From the NCBI RefSeq assembly GCF_014205225.1, contig NZ_JACHNB010000001.1, forward strand, positions 1,116,001 to 1,180,000: a stretch of DNA of 64,000 nt. Reading direction: 5' to 3'. The DNA comes from Actinoplanes octamycinicus (GTDB lineage: Bacteria; Actinomycetota; Actinomycetes; Mycobacteriales; Micromonosporaceae). Below are positions 1-8,429 of the stretch, in pieces. The position numbers were made by a program, and so were the translations under genes. Position 1 is the stretch's first letter. Each line of letters starts with the position of its first letter. Below the pieces are notes generated by a model. It was not told where the DNA came from and made no database searches. It saw only the letters and a list, made by a program, of their open reading frames with translations.

Positions 1-242
1 TGGATCGCCTTCGGCAGGGCCAGGGTGGCGGCCGCGTTGCCGGCGATGTCGATGGTGAAAATCTGGTTCAGACCGCCGTGCCGGATGGCAGCGGCGAACT
101 CACGGGCCGGGAGCGCGATGTGCTGCGGCGCCTCGCCGTGGCCGTACAGCACGGCGGGCACCAGGCCAGCCCGGCGCGTGCGGCGGGCACCACCCTTGCC
201 GAACTCGGTGCGGGGCTCGGCGCTGATCTTTACCTCGGACAC
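1..242 (-). CDS. rplY: 50S ribosomal protein L25/general stress protein Ctc (partial, 3' end outside window)
   Basis: The first 80 codons of L25 are present; the gene runs off the left edge. L25 binds 5S rRNA in the large ribosomal subunit, and actinobacterial versions usually carry the longer Ctc-type C-terminal domain, which would lie outside the window. The reading begins at a GTG and gives VSEVKISAEPR, then FGKGGARRTRRAG and VPAVLYGHGE, which are the recognisable N-terminal L25 motifs. The start fits because the next upstream in-frame sequence is not L25-like. It lies downstream of prs on the same strand with a strong hairpin between them, so it probably has its own promoter. Confidence 0.93.
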   Translation of the reverse strand, partial: MSEVKISAEPRTEFGKGGARRTRRAGLVPAVLYGHGEAPQHIALPAREFAAAIRHGGLNQIFTIDIAGNAAATLALPKAI

Positions 243-591
243 GGGGAAACTCCTGAAACTCTTCGATGCGGGCTGCGTCTAAGTCTGCGGCTGCGGTATT
301 CCGGCAGTGCTTCAGTGGTGATCTGCGACGGCTCAGAGCCGACGCCGGCGCTGCCGGGCAAGGGGGCGCGCTGGGCACAGGCCCGGAGCACCGCGTCGAT
401 CACGGAGCCTCGAGCGGACTGCGAACCTCAGCAGACCGCGGGGCACCCTCGCCGTGGCAACCGCACTAGCTTACCTGCTCCGAACCCGCAGAAATCAGCG
501 GGTCCGGTACGTGCGGGGAGAAACCTGAAAACACACGGAGAGCGCCCGCCACCGGGCGAACCGGCGGACGGGCGCTCTCACCCCTCGTGAA
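243..591. other. prs-rplY intergenic region
   Basis: No coding sequence is supported here. It holds the prs terminator hairpin (538-579) and presumably the minus-strand promoter of rplY. Open frames on both strands lack family resemblance and a convincing ribosome binding site. Confidence 0.5.
538..579 (-). terminator. hairpin terminator after prs
   Basis: An 11-bp perfect inverted repeat (538-548 with 569-579) lies 13 bases past the prs stop codon. It should end the prs transcript before rplY. Confidence 0.65.
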
Positions 592-1572
592 CTAGCTCAG
601 GCCACCGAACAGCGTGGTCACGGAACCGTCGTCGAACACCTCACGGATCGCCCGCGCCAGCAGCGGCGCGATGGACAACACCGTGATCTTGTCGAGCCGC
701 TTCTCCGGGGCCAGCGGCAACGTGTTCGTCACCACGAGCTCGGAGATCCGGCTGTTCTTCAACCGCTCGGTGGCCGGGTCGGAGAGCAGCGCGTGGGTGG
801 AGGCCACGATCACGTCCGCGGCGCCCTCGTCGAAGAGGATGTCGGCGGCCTTGGCGATCGTGCCGCCGGTGTCGATCATGTCGTCCACGATCAGGCAGAC
901 CCGGCCCTCGACCTCGCCCACCACCCGGTTCGCCACCACCTGGTTCGGCTTCAGCGGGTCGCGGGTCTTGTGGATGAAGGCCAGCGGGCAGCCGCCCAGC
1001 CGGTCGGTCCAGCGCTCGGCCACCCGGACCCGGCCGGAGTCCGGCGCCACCACGGTCATCGGCCGGCCGGCGAACTTCTTCTCCACGTACTCCGCGAGGA
1101 TGTCCATCGCGAACAGGTGGTCCACCGGGCCGTCGAAGAAGCCCTGGATCTGCGCGGTGTGCAGGTCGACCGTGAGGATCCGGTTGGCGCCCGCGGTCTT
1201 CAGCAGGTCGGCGATCAGCCGGGCCGAGATCGGCTCCCGGCCGCGGTGCTTCTTGTCCTGCCGCGAGTACGGATAGAACGGCAGCACCACGGTGATCCGC
1301 TTGGCCGAGCCACGCTTCAGCGCGTCGATCATGATGAGGGTTTCCATCACCCAGCGGTTCACCCCCTCGGTGACCGACTGCACCACGAAGGCGTCCGAGC
1401 CGCGCACCGACTCCTTGAACCGAACGAAAAGTTCACCGTTGGCGAACTCGTAGGAGTCCGACGGCGTCGGCGCCACGCCGAGCACCTGACCGATCTCCTC
1501 GGCCAGCTCCGGGAAGCCCTGGCCGGAAAAGAGCATCAGACTCTTACGGTTCTCCGCGACGATGCTGCCCAT
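592..1572 (-). CDS. prs: ribose-phosphate pyrophosphokinase (PRPP synthase)
   Basis: Makes 5-phosphoribosyl-1-pyrophosphate from ribose-5-phosphate and ATP for nucleotide, histidine, tryptophan and arabinan-precursor synthesis; cytoplasmic. The 326-residue product has class I PRPP synthase motifs: YSRQDKK near residue 102, VDLHTAQIQGFF near 135 and the PRPP loop VDDMIDTGGT at 229-238. The start chosen is ATG at 1572 (MGSIVAENRK), preceded by GGGAG; the frame continues 28 codons upstream but that part has no family resemblance. It follows glmU on the same strand, the same order as glmU-prsA in mycobacteria, so UDP-GlcNAc and PRPP supply are probably co-transcribed. Confidence 0.97.
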   Translation of the reverse strand: MGSIVAENRKSLMLFSGQGFPELAEEIGQVLGVAPTPSDSYEFANGELFVRFKESVRGSDAFVVQSVTEGVNRWVMETLIMIDALKRGSAKRITVVLPFYPYSRQDKKHRGREPISARLIADLLKTAGANRILTVDLHTAQIQGFFDGPVDHLFAMDILAEYVEKKFAGRPMTVVAPDSGRVRVAERWTDRLGGCPLAFIHKTRDPLKPNQVVANRVVGEVEGRVCLIVDDMIDTGGTIAKAADILFDEGAADVIVASTHALLSDPATERLKNSRISELVVTNTLPLAPEKRLDKITVLSIAPLLARAIREVFDDGSVTTLFGGLS

Positions 1573-1683
1573 CGGATCGCTGCTCCCGTGGATTAGGGGG
1601 TGGGGTTCCCGTGAAGTATCCCTGCCGGACACGTAACCGCCATGTTTCCAGGGCACTACGTGGGATGCCTCACCCCCGCTGGA

Positions 1684-3126
1684 TTAGTCCTGATCAGGGG
1701 TGATATCCCGGGCCCGCTCGGCGGCCTCGGCGGACACCGTGCCGGCCCGTTTCATCGCCACCCAGCCCTCGATGTTGCGCTGCTGCGCGCGGGTCACCCC
1801 GAGGTTGCCGGCCGGGACGTCCTTCACCACCGCGGAACCGGCCGCGACGTAGGCGCCCGGGCCGATCTCCACCGGCGCGATCAGCACCGAGTCGGACCCG
1901 ACGAACGCCGCCTCGCCGACCACGGTCCGGCTCTTCCGCACCCCGTCGTAGTTGGCGAAGATGGTGCCGGCGCCGATGTTCGCCTTCGCGCCGATCTCGG
2001 CATCGCCCACGTAGGACAGGTGCGGCACCTTGGCGCCCTCGCCGAGCACCGCGTTCTTGGTCTCGACGAACCCGCCGACCTTCGCCTTGCGGGCCAGCCG
2101 GGTGCCCGGCCGCAGGTAGGAGAACGGGCCGACCGAGGCGTCCGGGCCGATCTCGGCGCCGATCGCGTGGGTCCGCAGCACCGTCGCGCCCTCGGCCACC
2201 ACGGTGTCGACCAGAGTGGAGTCCGGGCCGACCACGGCGCCGGTGGCCACCGACGAAGTGCCGAGGATCTGGCAGTTCTGGTCCACCACGGCGTCCGGCT
2301 CCAGGGTGGCGGTCACGTCGATCCAGGTGGTCGCCGGGTCGAGCAGCAGCACGCCGGCGCGCATCCAGGCGTCGTTCACCCGGTCGCGCATCAGCACCCG
2401 CAGGTGGGACAGCTCGGCACGGTCGTTGCAGCCGAGCGTCTCGTACGCGAACTCGGCCACCTCGATCGCGACCGGGTGCCCCTGGCCGGCCAGGATGCCG
2501 AAGACGTCGGTCAGGTACTCCTCGCCCTGCGCGTTGTCGGTGGACAGCTTGCCCAGCGCCTCGCGCAGCAGGGCGGCGTCGAACGCGTAGATCCCCGAGT
2601 TGATCTCCTTGATCGCCAGCTCGGCCGGCGACGCGTCCTTCGCCTCGACGATCCGCTCCAGGTTCCCGGCCGCGTCCCGGACGATCCGGCCCAGCCCGGC
2701 CGGCGCCTCCACCTCGGCGCTCAGCACGGTCGCCGCCGCGCCGGTGCGCTCGTGGGTGGCCAGCAGCGCCTCGACCGTCTCCGGCCGCAACAGCGGCACG
2801 TCGCCGCTGAGCACCACCACGGTGCCGGTCAGCTCGGGGGCGGCGTCCAGCGCGATGCGCACCGCGTGGCCGGTGCCGTTCTGCTCGGCCTGCAGCACCG
2901 GGGTGGCGGCCGGCGCGGCCTCGGCCAGGAACGCGCCGACCTGGTCGGCCTTGTGCCCGACCACCACCAGGGTGCGGTCGGTCTTGATCGCGGCGGAGAC
3001 GGCCAGCACGTGGCCGAGCAGGGTGCGCCCGAGCAGCGGCTGCAGGACCTTGGGCGTCGCGGACTTCATCCGCTTGCCCTCCCCCGCGGCGAGGACGACA
3101 ACGGTACGGCTGGGGGCCTGGCTCAC
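1684..3126 (-). CDS. glmU: bifunctional UDP-N-acetylglucosamine pyrophosphorylase / glucosamine-1-phosphate N-acetyltransferase
   Basis: Catalyses the last two steps to UDP-GlcNAc, the precursor of peptidoglycan. The N-terminal uridylyltransferase has LAAGEGKRMKS near residues 12-22; the C-terminal half is a left-handed beta-helix acetyltransferase with hexapeptide repeats (for example GEGAKVPHLSYVGD). Length 480 residues matches the family. The start is a GTG at 3126 (VSQAPSRTVVV); the open frame extends about 48 codons further but that stretch overlaps tRNA-Gln and is not GlmU-like. Prs follows after about 110 bases. Confidence 0.97.
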   Translation of the reverse strand: MSQAPSRTVVVLAAGEGKRMKSATPKVLQPLLGRTLLGHVLAVSAAIKTDRTLVVVGHKADQVGAFLAEAAPAATPVLQAEQNGTGHAVRIALDAAPELTGTVVVLSGDVPLLRPETVEALLATHERTGAAATVLSAEVEAPAGLGRIVRDAAGNLERIVEAKDASPAELAIKEINSGIYAFDAALLREALGKLSTDNAQGEEYLTDVFGILAGQGHPVAIEVAEFAYETLGCNDRAELSHLRVLMRDRVNDAWMRAGVLLLDPATTWIDVTATLEPDAVVDQNCQILGTSSVATGAVVGPDSTLVDTVVAEGATVLRTHAIGAEIGPDASVGPFSYLRPGTRLARKAKVGGFVETKNAVLGEGAKVPHLSYVGDAEIGAKANIGAGTIFANYDGVRKSRTVVGEAAFVGSDSVLIAPVEIGPGAYVAAGSAVVKDVPAGNLGVTRAQQRNIEGWVAMKRAGTVSAEAAERARDITPDQD

Positions 3127-3231
3127 GCGGCAACTCCATCGTTCGCAGTGGCATGTTGTCGGCGGCCGCGCGGATCTCGGCGCGGCTCGCCCGATGAGCC
3201 GCAGGTCACAGGGCTCATACCACAGAAGTTG

Positions 3232-3303
3232 CTCGGCCGCCAGGACTCGAACCCGGAAAGCTAGGACCAAAACCTAGAGTGTTGCCAATTACACCACGGC
3301 CGA
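3232..3303 (-). tRNA. tRNA-Gln (anticodon TTG)
   Basis: A 72-nt cloverleaf reads on the minus strand: 7-bp acceptor TCGGCCG/CGGCCGA with discriminator G, anticodon stem CTAGG/CCTAG enclosing the loop TTTTGGT with anticodon TTG, and a T arm containing GGTTCGAGTCC. The 3' CCA is not encoded. It sits just upstream of glmU on the same strand. Confidence 0.95.
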
Positions 3304-3386
3304 ATGTTGCTGAGCACAGCCTAGCGAACCTCGCCGCTCTCCGAGAAAGCGGACGATGCCCGACGAGTGAACCCTGACAGGATGGC

Positions 3387-4025
3387 GTGGTGACCGAGGA
3401 GATCAAGCGCCGGCAACGGATGTCCGGGGCGCAGCGCCGCGAGCAGCTGATCGCGATCGGGCGTCAGCTCTTCGCCGAGCGTGGCTTCGACGGCACCACG
3501 GTCGAGGAGGTCGCGGCCCGGGCCAAGGTGTCGAAACCGGTGATCTACGAGCACTTCGGCGGCAAGGAAGGGCTCTACGCCGTGGTCGTCGACCGGGAGG
3601 TGCGCGCCCTGCTGGACCGGATCACCGCGGCGCTCACCGCCGGTCATCCGCGCGAGCTGCTGGAACAGGCCGCGCTGGCGCTGCTGGACTACATCGAGGA
3701 GGAGCCGCACGGCTTCCAGGTGCTGACCGCGCGGCAGGCGCCGGTGCTCGCCCCGGCCGGCACCTTCTCCAGCGTGATGAACGACGTGGCGCACCAGGTC
3801 GAGCACATCCTGGGCGCCGAGTTCACCCGCCGCGGCCTGGACCCGAAATTCGCCGAGCTCTACTCGCAGGCGCTGGTCGGGATGGTCGCGCTGGTCGGCC
3901 AGTGGTGGCGGGAGGCCCGCAAGCCACGGAAGGAGATGGTCGCCGCCCACCTGGTGAACCTGGCCTGGAACGGCCTGTCGCACCTGGAGGCGCGACCCGA
4001 ACTGATCACCCGGAAGAAGCGATGA
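3387..4025 (+). CDS. TetR/AcrR-family transcriptional regulator
   Basis: A 212-residue DNA-binding regulator. The N-terminal TetR helix-turn-helix is clear: LIAIGRQLFAERGFDGTTVE followed by VAARAKVSKPVIYEHFGGKE (about residues 21-61). The C-terminal ligand-binding half has no recognisable ligand. Starts are two consecutive GTG codons (3387 and 3390) and cannot be told apart. It diverges from tRNA-Gln/glmU and sits where mycobacteria have the TetR gene next to glmU (Rv1019), so position as well as sequence supports orthology. Its targets cannot be read from the sequence. Confidence 0.92.
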   Translation: MVTEEIKRRQRMSGAQRREQLIAIGRQLFAERGFDGTTVEEVAARAKVSKPVIYEHFGGKEGLYAVVVDREVRALLDRITAALTAGHPRELLEQAALALLDYIEEEPHGFQVLTARQAPVLAPAGTFSSVMNDVAHQVEHILGAEFTRRGLDPKFAELYSQALVGMVALVGQWWREARKPRKEMVAAHLVNLAWNGLSHLEARPELITRKKR

Positions 4026-4050
4026 CCGCCGCGCAGGCGGCGGTCATCGC
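4019..4050. terminator. bidirectional hairpin between tetR and DUF4383 gene
   Basis: A 14-bp perfect stem (4019-4032 with 4037-4050, loop GCAG) includes the stop codon of the TetR gene and lies before the convergent membrane-protein gene. Confidence 0.7.
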
Positions 4051-4067
4051 ATCGGAACCGGCAGCTC

Positions 4068-4529
4068 TCAGGCGGGGCGGCCCTCACGGACCTGGCGCGG
4101 CGCGCCGGCCTTCTCGGGGGCGGCCACCTTGCTGTAAAGGCTGATCGTGATCAGCAGCAGACCGACCAGGTAGGTCACCACCACGGTCGAGATGCTGTAC
4201 CCGAAGAAGTTCGCGTCGGTGCGGATGGTGGCCAGCGCGTAGCTGCCCACCACCAGCAGGCCCCAGCCGACCAGCTTGTCGACCTGCACGTCGACGTTGC
4301 GGCCGACCGCGGTGCCGAGCAGGACCAGGCCGCCGGCGACCAGCGAGACGATCGAACCCAGCAGGTTCACGCCCTGGCCGAGCACGCGGTCGGCGGGCTC
4401 GCCGAGGAAGCCGTCGCTCGCGGTGGCGATCAGGCCGAGGACGCCGAAGACCACCAGGTACGCGCCGGCGACAAAACCGGCCAAGCGGTACATCGGCCGA
4501 AGGGGGTGGTTGACCGGAATATGCGCCAT
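4068..4529 (-). CDS. DUF4383-type small integral membrane protein
   Basis: A 153-residue protein with four predicted membrane helices (about residues 13-33, 50-70, 83-103 and 112-135). It begins MAHIPVNHPLR, and this N-terminal HPLR..YR plus GxVLGLIAT pattern resembles the DUF4383 family common in actinobacteria. Function is unknown. An ATG five codons upstream is possible, but the start at 4529 fits the family N-terminus. It is convergent with tetR and transcribed alone. Confidence 0.8.
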   Translation of the reverse strand: MAHIPVNHPLRPMYRLAGFVAGAYLVVFGVLGLIATASDGFLGEPADRVLGQGVNLLGSIVSLVAGGLVLLGTAVGRNVDVQVDKLVGWGLLVVGSYALATIRTDANFFGYSISTVVVTYLVGLLLITISLYSKVAAPEKAGAPRQVREGRPA

Positions 4530-4608
4530 GCTGTCCGTCTCCAAGGTCAGGTGTTGTCGTCCCGATTCTCGCGTATCCGCGACAAGCGGCGCAGGTACAC
4601 CCCCCGGA

Positions 4609-6405
4609 TCAGTTTCCGGGCACCTGCTCGGCCAGTTCCAGCCAGGCCATCTCCACCTCTTCCCGCTCCTGGCGGACGGCCTTGAGCTGGGCTTCCAGCT
4701 CTACGATTTTGTCGTAGTCGCTGCCGTGTTCGGCGAGGCTCTCGTTGATCCTGGCTTCCTTCTCGGTGAGCTTGTCCAGCTGGCGCTCCATCCGGGCGAG
4801 ATCTTTTTTCGCCTGGCGGAGCTCACCGGAGGAGAGCCCGGTCGCGGCCGCGGCCGCTTGCGGCGCCACATTTCCCGGTACGGCCGGAGCCGCCCCGTGG
4901 ATCCGCGAAAGGTACTCGTCGATGCCACCGGGCAGGTGGACGAGCCGCCCGTCGCCGAACATCGCGTAGACCTGGTCGGTGACCCGCTCGACCAGGTACC
5001 GGTCGTGACTGGCCACGATCATCGTGCCCGGCCAGGAGTCGAGCAGATCCTCCAGCGACGCCAGGGTGTCGGTGTCCAGGTCGTTGGTCGGCTCGTCGAG
5101 CAGCAACACGTTCGGCTCGGTGGCGAGCAGGCGCAGCATCTGCAGCCGGCGGCGCTCACCACCGGACAGGTCGCTGACCGGCGTCCAGATCCGCTTGTCG
5201 GTGAACCCGAACACCTCGGCCAGCTGGCCGGCCGAGAGCTCCCGGTCGCCGAGCTGGACCCGCTTGGCCACCTCCTCGACGGCCTCCAGCAGGCGCAGGT
5301 GCCCGGGCAGCTCCTTGAGCTCCTGGGAGAGGAAGGCCGGGCGCACGGTGGAGCCGGTGACCAGCCGGCCGCCGTCCGGCTTGGTGACCCCGGCCAGCAT
5401 CCGCAGCAGGGTGGTCTTGCCGGCCCCGTTGGCGCCCAGGACGGCGATCCGGTCGCCCGGGCCGACCTGGAAGGTCAGGTCCCGGAAGATCGGCTTGGGC
5501 CCGGCGTTGAGGGTGACCTGCTCCAGGTCGTAGACCTGCTTGCCGAGCCGGGTGGTGGCCAGCCGCTGCAGGCTGACCGTGTCCCGGACCGGCGGCACGT
5601 CGGCGATCAGCTCGTTGGCCGCGTCGATCCGGAATTTCGGCTTCGACGTCCGGGCCGGCGGGCCGCGGCGCAGCCAGGCGATCTCCTTGCGGAGCAGGTT
5701 CTGCCGGCGGGCCTCGACGGCGGCGGCGACCCGCTGGCGCTCGGCGCGGGCCAGGATCCAGGCGGCGTACCCACCCTCGTAGGTGTGCACCTGCTCGTCC
5801 ACGACCTCCCAGGTCATGGTGCAGACCGCGTCCAGGAACCAGCGGTCGTGGGTGACCACGGCGAGCGCGCCCTTGCGGGTGAGCAGGTGCTTGGCCAGCC
5901 AGTCGACGCCGGCCACGTCCAGATGGTTGGTGGGCTCGTCGAGGATCAGCAGGTCGCTCTCGCGGACCAGCAGGGCGGCCAGCGCGACCCGGCGGCGCTC
6001 GCCACCGGACATCGGGCCGACCGGGCTGTCCAGCCCGAGATGGCCCATGCCGAGGCCGTCGAGGATGGTGCGCACGCCGGCGTCACCGGCCCACTCGTGC
6101 TCGGCGCCCATGCCCTCGGCGAGCCAGGCGGTGCCCAGCACGACGTCGCGCACGGTGGCGTCGGCGGCGAGGTTGAGCGCCTGCGGAAGGGTGGCGACCC
6201 GCAGGTCACGGCGGTGCGTCACGCGCCCCGAGTCCGGCTCCTCGATTTTCGCCAGCATGCGCAGGAGGGTGGACTTGCCGGCCCCGTTGAGGCCGACGAT
6301 GCCGACGCGGGCGTCGTCGTCCAGCCCGAGCGAGACGTCGGTGAGCAGCTGACCGGCGGCGCCATAGCCCTTGTTGACCCGGTCCAGGTTGATGATGTTG
6401 GCCAC
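4609..6405 (-). CDS. ABC-F family ATPase (Uup/EttA-like, soluble)
   Basis: A 598-residue protein with two nucleotide-binding domains and no membrane segment. Domain 1 has Walker A GLNGAGKST (38-46), signature MSGGE (132-136) and Walker B LLILDEPTNHLD (152-163). Domain 2 has GANGAGKTT near 345 and LSGGERRRL near 432. Between them lies an arginine-rich linker, and the C-terminus (about 530-595) is a charged coiled coil as in Uup-type proteins. ABC-F proteins act on ribosomes as translation factors or antibiotic protection proteins rather than transporters. With no antibiotic genes nearby, a housekeeping Uup-like role is more likely than resistance. It lies 7 bases downstream of ispE on the same strand. 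Confidence 0.93.
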   Translation of the reverse strand: MANIINLDRVNKGYGAAGQLLTDVSLGLDDDARVGIVGLNGAGKSTLLRMLAKIEEPDSGRVTHRRDLRVATLPQALNLAADATVRDVVLGTAWLAEGMGAEHEWAGDAGVRTILDGLGMGHLGLDSPVGPMSGGERRRVALAALLVRESDLLILDEPTNHLDVAGVDWLAKHLLTRKGALAVVTHDRWFLDAVCTMTWEVVDEQVHTYEGGYAAWILARAERQRVAAAVEARRQNLLRKEIAWLRRGPPARTSKPKFRIDAANELIADVPPVRDTVSLQRLATTRLGKQVYDLEQVTLNAGPKPIFRDLTFQVGPGDRIAVLGANGAGKTTLLRMLAGVTKPDGGRLVTGSTVRPAFLSQELKELPGHLRLLEAVEEVAKRVQLGDRELSAGQLAEVFGFTDKRIWTPVSDLSGGERRRLQMLRLLATEPNVLLLDEPTNDLDTDTLASLEDLLDSWPGTMIVASHDRYLVERVTDQVYAMFGDGRLVHLPGGIDEYLSRIHGAAPAVPGNVAPQAAAAATGLSSGELRQAKKDLARMERQLDKLTEKEARINESLAEHGSDYDKIVELEAQLKAVRQEREEVEMAWLELAEQVPGN

Positions 6406-6412
6406 GATGGTC

Positions 6413-7360
6413 CTAGATTACCCGCGCTCCGGGCTGCGGGCCGCGCGCGGTGACCGCCGCCCGGCAGACCCCCGCCTCGGTGAGCCCGTCGGCGATCCGC
6501 TGCGCGTGCGCCGCGTCGGCGGCCAGGAAGACGCAGGTCGGGCCGGAGCCGGAGACCAGCCCGGCCAGCGACCCGGCCTCCGCGCCGGCTTTCAGCACGT
6601 CGGCGAGCTGCGGGCGGAGCGCGAGGGCGGCCGCCTGCAGGTCGTTGCCGAGGGCGGCGGCGAGCACCGCCGGGTCGCGCTGGCGCAGCGCCGCCATCAG
6701 CTGGTCGGCACTGCCCAGCGCCGGTGGCGGCCAGGAGCCGTCGCGCAGCGCGTCCAGCTCGCGGTAGACCGCCGGGGTGGACAGGCCGCCGTCGGCGACC
6801 GCGACCACCCAGTGCCAGATGGTCGGGCGGGCCAGGATCGGGCTGACCGTCTCGCCGTGCCCGGTGCCCAGCGCGGTGCCGCCGTGCAGCAGGAACGGCA
6901 CGTCCGAGCCGAGCTGGGCGCCCACCTCGGCGAGGTCGTCCCGGGACATGCCGAGACCCCAGAGCAGATCGCAGGCGATCAGCGTGGCGGCCGCGTCGGC
7001 GCTGCCCCCGGCCAGGCCGCCGGCCAGCGGGATCGACTTGCGCAGGTGCAACCTCGCGTACGCCGGGACGCGCGCCTGGGCGGCCAGCGCCCGGGCGGCC
7101 CGGATGATCAGGTTGGTCTCGTCCAGCGCCAGCTCGCCGGTGCCCTCGCCCTCCATGGTGAGCGTGAGGGTGTCACCGTGCCGGGCGGTGATCTCGTCGA
7201 ACAGGCTGATCGCGTGATAGACCGTGTTCAGCTCGTGGTAGCCGTCCGGCCGCAGCGGCCCGACCCCGAGGTGCAGGTTGATCTTGGCCGGCACGCGGAC
7301 CCGGACCGGGCCACTGTGCGGCCGGGGCTCGTCGTCGTCCGGACCCCACGCCTCGGTCAC
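6413..7360 (-). CDS. ispE: 4-diphosphocytidyl-2-C-methyl-D-erythritol kinase
   Basis: Phosphorylates CDP-methylerythritol in the non-mevalonate isoprenoid pathway. The 315-residue GHMP kinase has the N-terminal substrate motif VRVPAKINLHLGVG (about 21-34) and the ATP loop PLAGGLAGGSADAAA (111-125). It starts with a GTG whose last two bases form part of the TGA stop of the upstream 47-codon ORF (GTGA overlap), so its translation is probably coupled to that ORF and, through it, to rsmA. The rsmA-ispE pairing is common in actinobacteria. Confidence 0.96.
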   Translation of the reverse strand: MTEAWGPDDDEPRPHSGPVRVRVPAKINLHLGVGPLRPDGYHELNTVYHAISLFDEITARHGDTLTLTMEGEGTGELALDETNLIIRAARALAAQARVPAYARLHLRKSIPLAGGLAGGSADAAATLIACDLLWGLGMSRDDLAEVGAQLGSDVPFLLHGGTALGTGHGETVSPILARPTIWHWVVAVADGGLSTPAVYRELDALRDGSWPPPALGSADQLMAALRQRDPAVLAAALGNDLQAAALALRPQLADVLKAGAEAGSLAGLVSGSGPTCVFLAADAAHAQRIADGLTEAGVCRAAVTARGPQPGARVI

Positions 7361-7500
7361 GGAGCGATGTCCAGGATCAGCGGCTCGACCTCAAACGGCT
7401 TCCTCAACCGCATCACCCCATCGGCGTCACCGGCCGGCCCGGAACGGGCCGCCACCAGGTCATGAGCATGAATGTGCACGCGCTCGGCGGTGGCGGTCAC
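7357..7500 (-). CDS. 47-residue hypothetical protein bridging rsmA and ispE
   Basis: A short open frame reads GTG ACC GCC ... and encodes 47 residues: N-terminus [16 protein letters not shown], then a Gly/Asp-containing middle, then [10 protein letters not shown] and LILDIAP. Its GTG start overlaps the rsmA stop in the tetranucleotide GTGA (7497-7500), and its own stop overlaps the ispE GTG start in a second GTGA (7357-7360). Both junctions being exact four-base overlaps is hard to explain unless ribosomes pass through. No known domain is recognised. It may be a real small protein or a spacer that keeps ispE coupled to rsmA. It is below usual gene-calling length. Confidence 0.6.
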   Translation of the reverse strand: MTATAERVHIHAHDLVAARSGPAGDADGVMRLRKPFEVEPLILDIAP

Positions 7501-8384
7501 GAGTCCACCTCCTCGGGCTGTGCGCCGGACGCGCTGAGCTTACCGCCGGACTCCGACGTTTTCGCCGCCGCGGCGATCGCGGCGAACTCGCCCACGGTCA
7601 GCGATTCTCCCCTGGCCTGCGGGCTCACCCCGGCCGCCAGCAAGACCTGTTCCGCCTTCCCGGGTCCGCCGGCCCAGCCGGCCAGCGCCGCCCGCAACGT
7701 CTTGCGCCGCTGCGCGAAGGCCGCGTCCACCACCGCGAAGACGTCCCGGCGGACCGCCCCGGCCGGCGGCTCCCGCCGGGTGAAGGCGACCAGGCCGGAG
7801 TCCACGTTGGGCACCGGCCAGAACACCGCGGGCGGGACCTTGCCGGCCGGCTTGGCCTCGGCGTACCAGGCGAGCTTGACCGACGGGACGCCGTACACCT
7901 TGGAGCCGGGACCGGCGGTGAGCCGGTCAGCGACCTCCTTCTGCACCATCACCAGGCCGCCGCGCAGCGTCGGCAGCTCGGCGAGCAGGTGCAGCACGAC
8001 CGGGACGGCCACGTTGTACGGCAGGTTGGCGACCAGCATGGTGGGCGCCGGGTCGAACCGGTCGCCGCTGACCTTGAGCGCGTCGGCCGGGTGCACGGTG
8101 AGGTGCGCCGCGGTGACCGTGCCGGGCAGCGCGGCGGCCAGCACCGGGTCGATCTCCACGGCGTGCACGTGCCGGACCGCGCCGGCCAGGCCCAGGGTGA
8201 GCGAGCCGAGCCCGGGGCCGACCTCCAGCGCGACGTCGTCCGGGCGCAGCCCGGCCGCGGCCACGATCCGGCGGATCGTGTTCGGGTCGTGCAGGAAGTT
8301 CTGGCCGAGCTTCTTGGTCGGCGCGACGCCGAGACGCGCGGCGAGTTCCCGGATCTCCGCCGGGCCGAGAAGTGCGTCAGCCAT
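7497..8384 (-). CDS. rsmA: 16S rRNA dimethyladenosine transferase
   Basis: Dimethylates A1518 and A1519 of 16S rRNA (KsgA) late in 30S assembly. The 295-residue product has [10 protein letters not shown] (24-33), the SAM-binding [13 protein letters not shown] (51-63) and the catalytic NLPYNV (120-125). It starts at ATG 8384. The gene lies 45 bases after tatD; in mycobacteria rpfB sits between these genes but no such gene fits here. Its stop overlaps the next small ORF. Confidence 0.97.
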   Translation of the reverse strand: MADALLGPAEIRELAARLGVAPTKKLGQNFLHDPNTIRRIVAAAGLRPDDVALEVGPGLGSLTLGLAGAVRHVHAVEIDPVLAAALPGTVTAAHLTVHPADALKVSGDRFDPAPTMLVANLPYNVAVPVVLHLLAELPTLRGGLVMVQKEVADRLTAGPGSKVYGVPSVKLAWYAEAKPAGKVPPAVFWPVPNVDSGLVAFTRREPPAGAVRRDVFAVVDAAFAQRRKTLRAALAGWAGGPGKAEQVLLAAGVSPQARGESLTVGEFAAIAAAAKTSESGGKLSASGAQPEEVDS

Positions 8385-8429
8385 GGGAGCAGCCTAGGCG
8401 GCCGACTACTCCGCCACCCGGGCGGGCAG

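Noticed and set aside
1642..3264. Long plus-strand open frame (540 codons) opposite glmU
   Set aside because: Antisense shadow of glmU; composition is His/Arg/Gly/Val low complexity and no family is seen.
3232..3303. tRNA genes (3232-3303 and 23618-23691) as integration sites
   Set aside because: No integrase gene and no repeated tRNA 3' end were found next to either tRNA.
4609..6405. Antibiotic-resistance ABC-F
   Set aside because: The protein has the Uup-like C-terminal coiled coil and sits in a housekeeping operon with ispE; no biosynthetic or resistance context.
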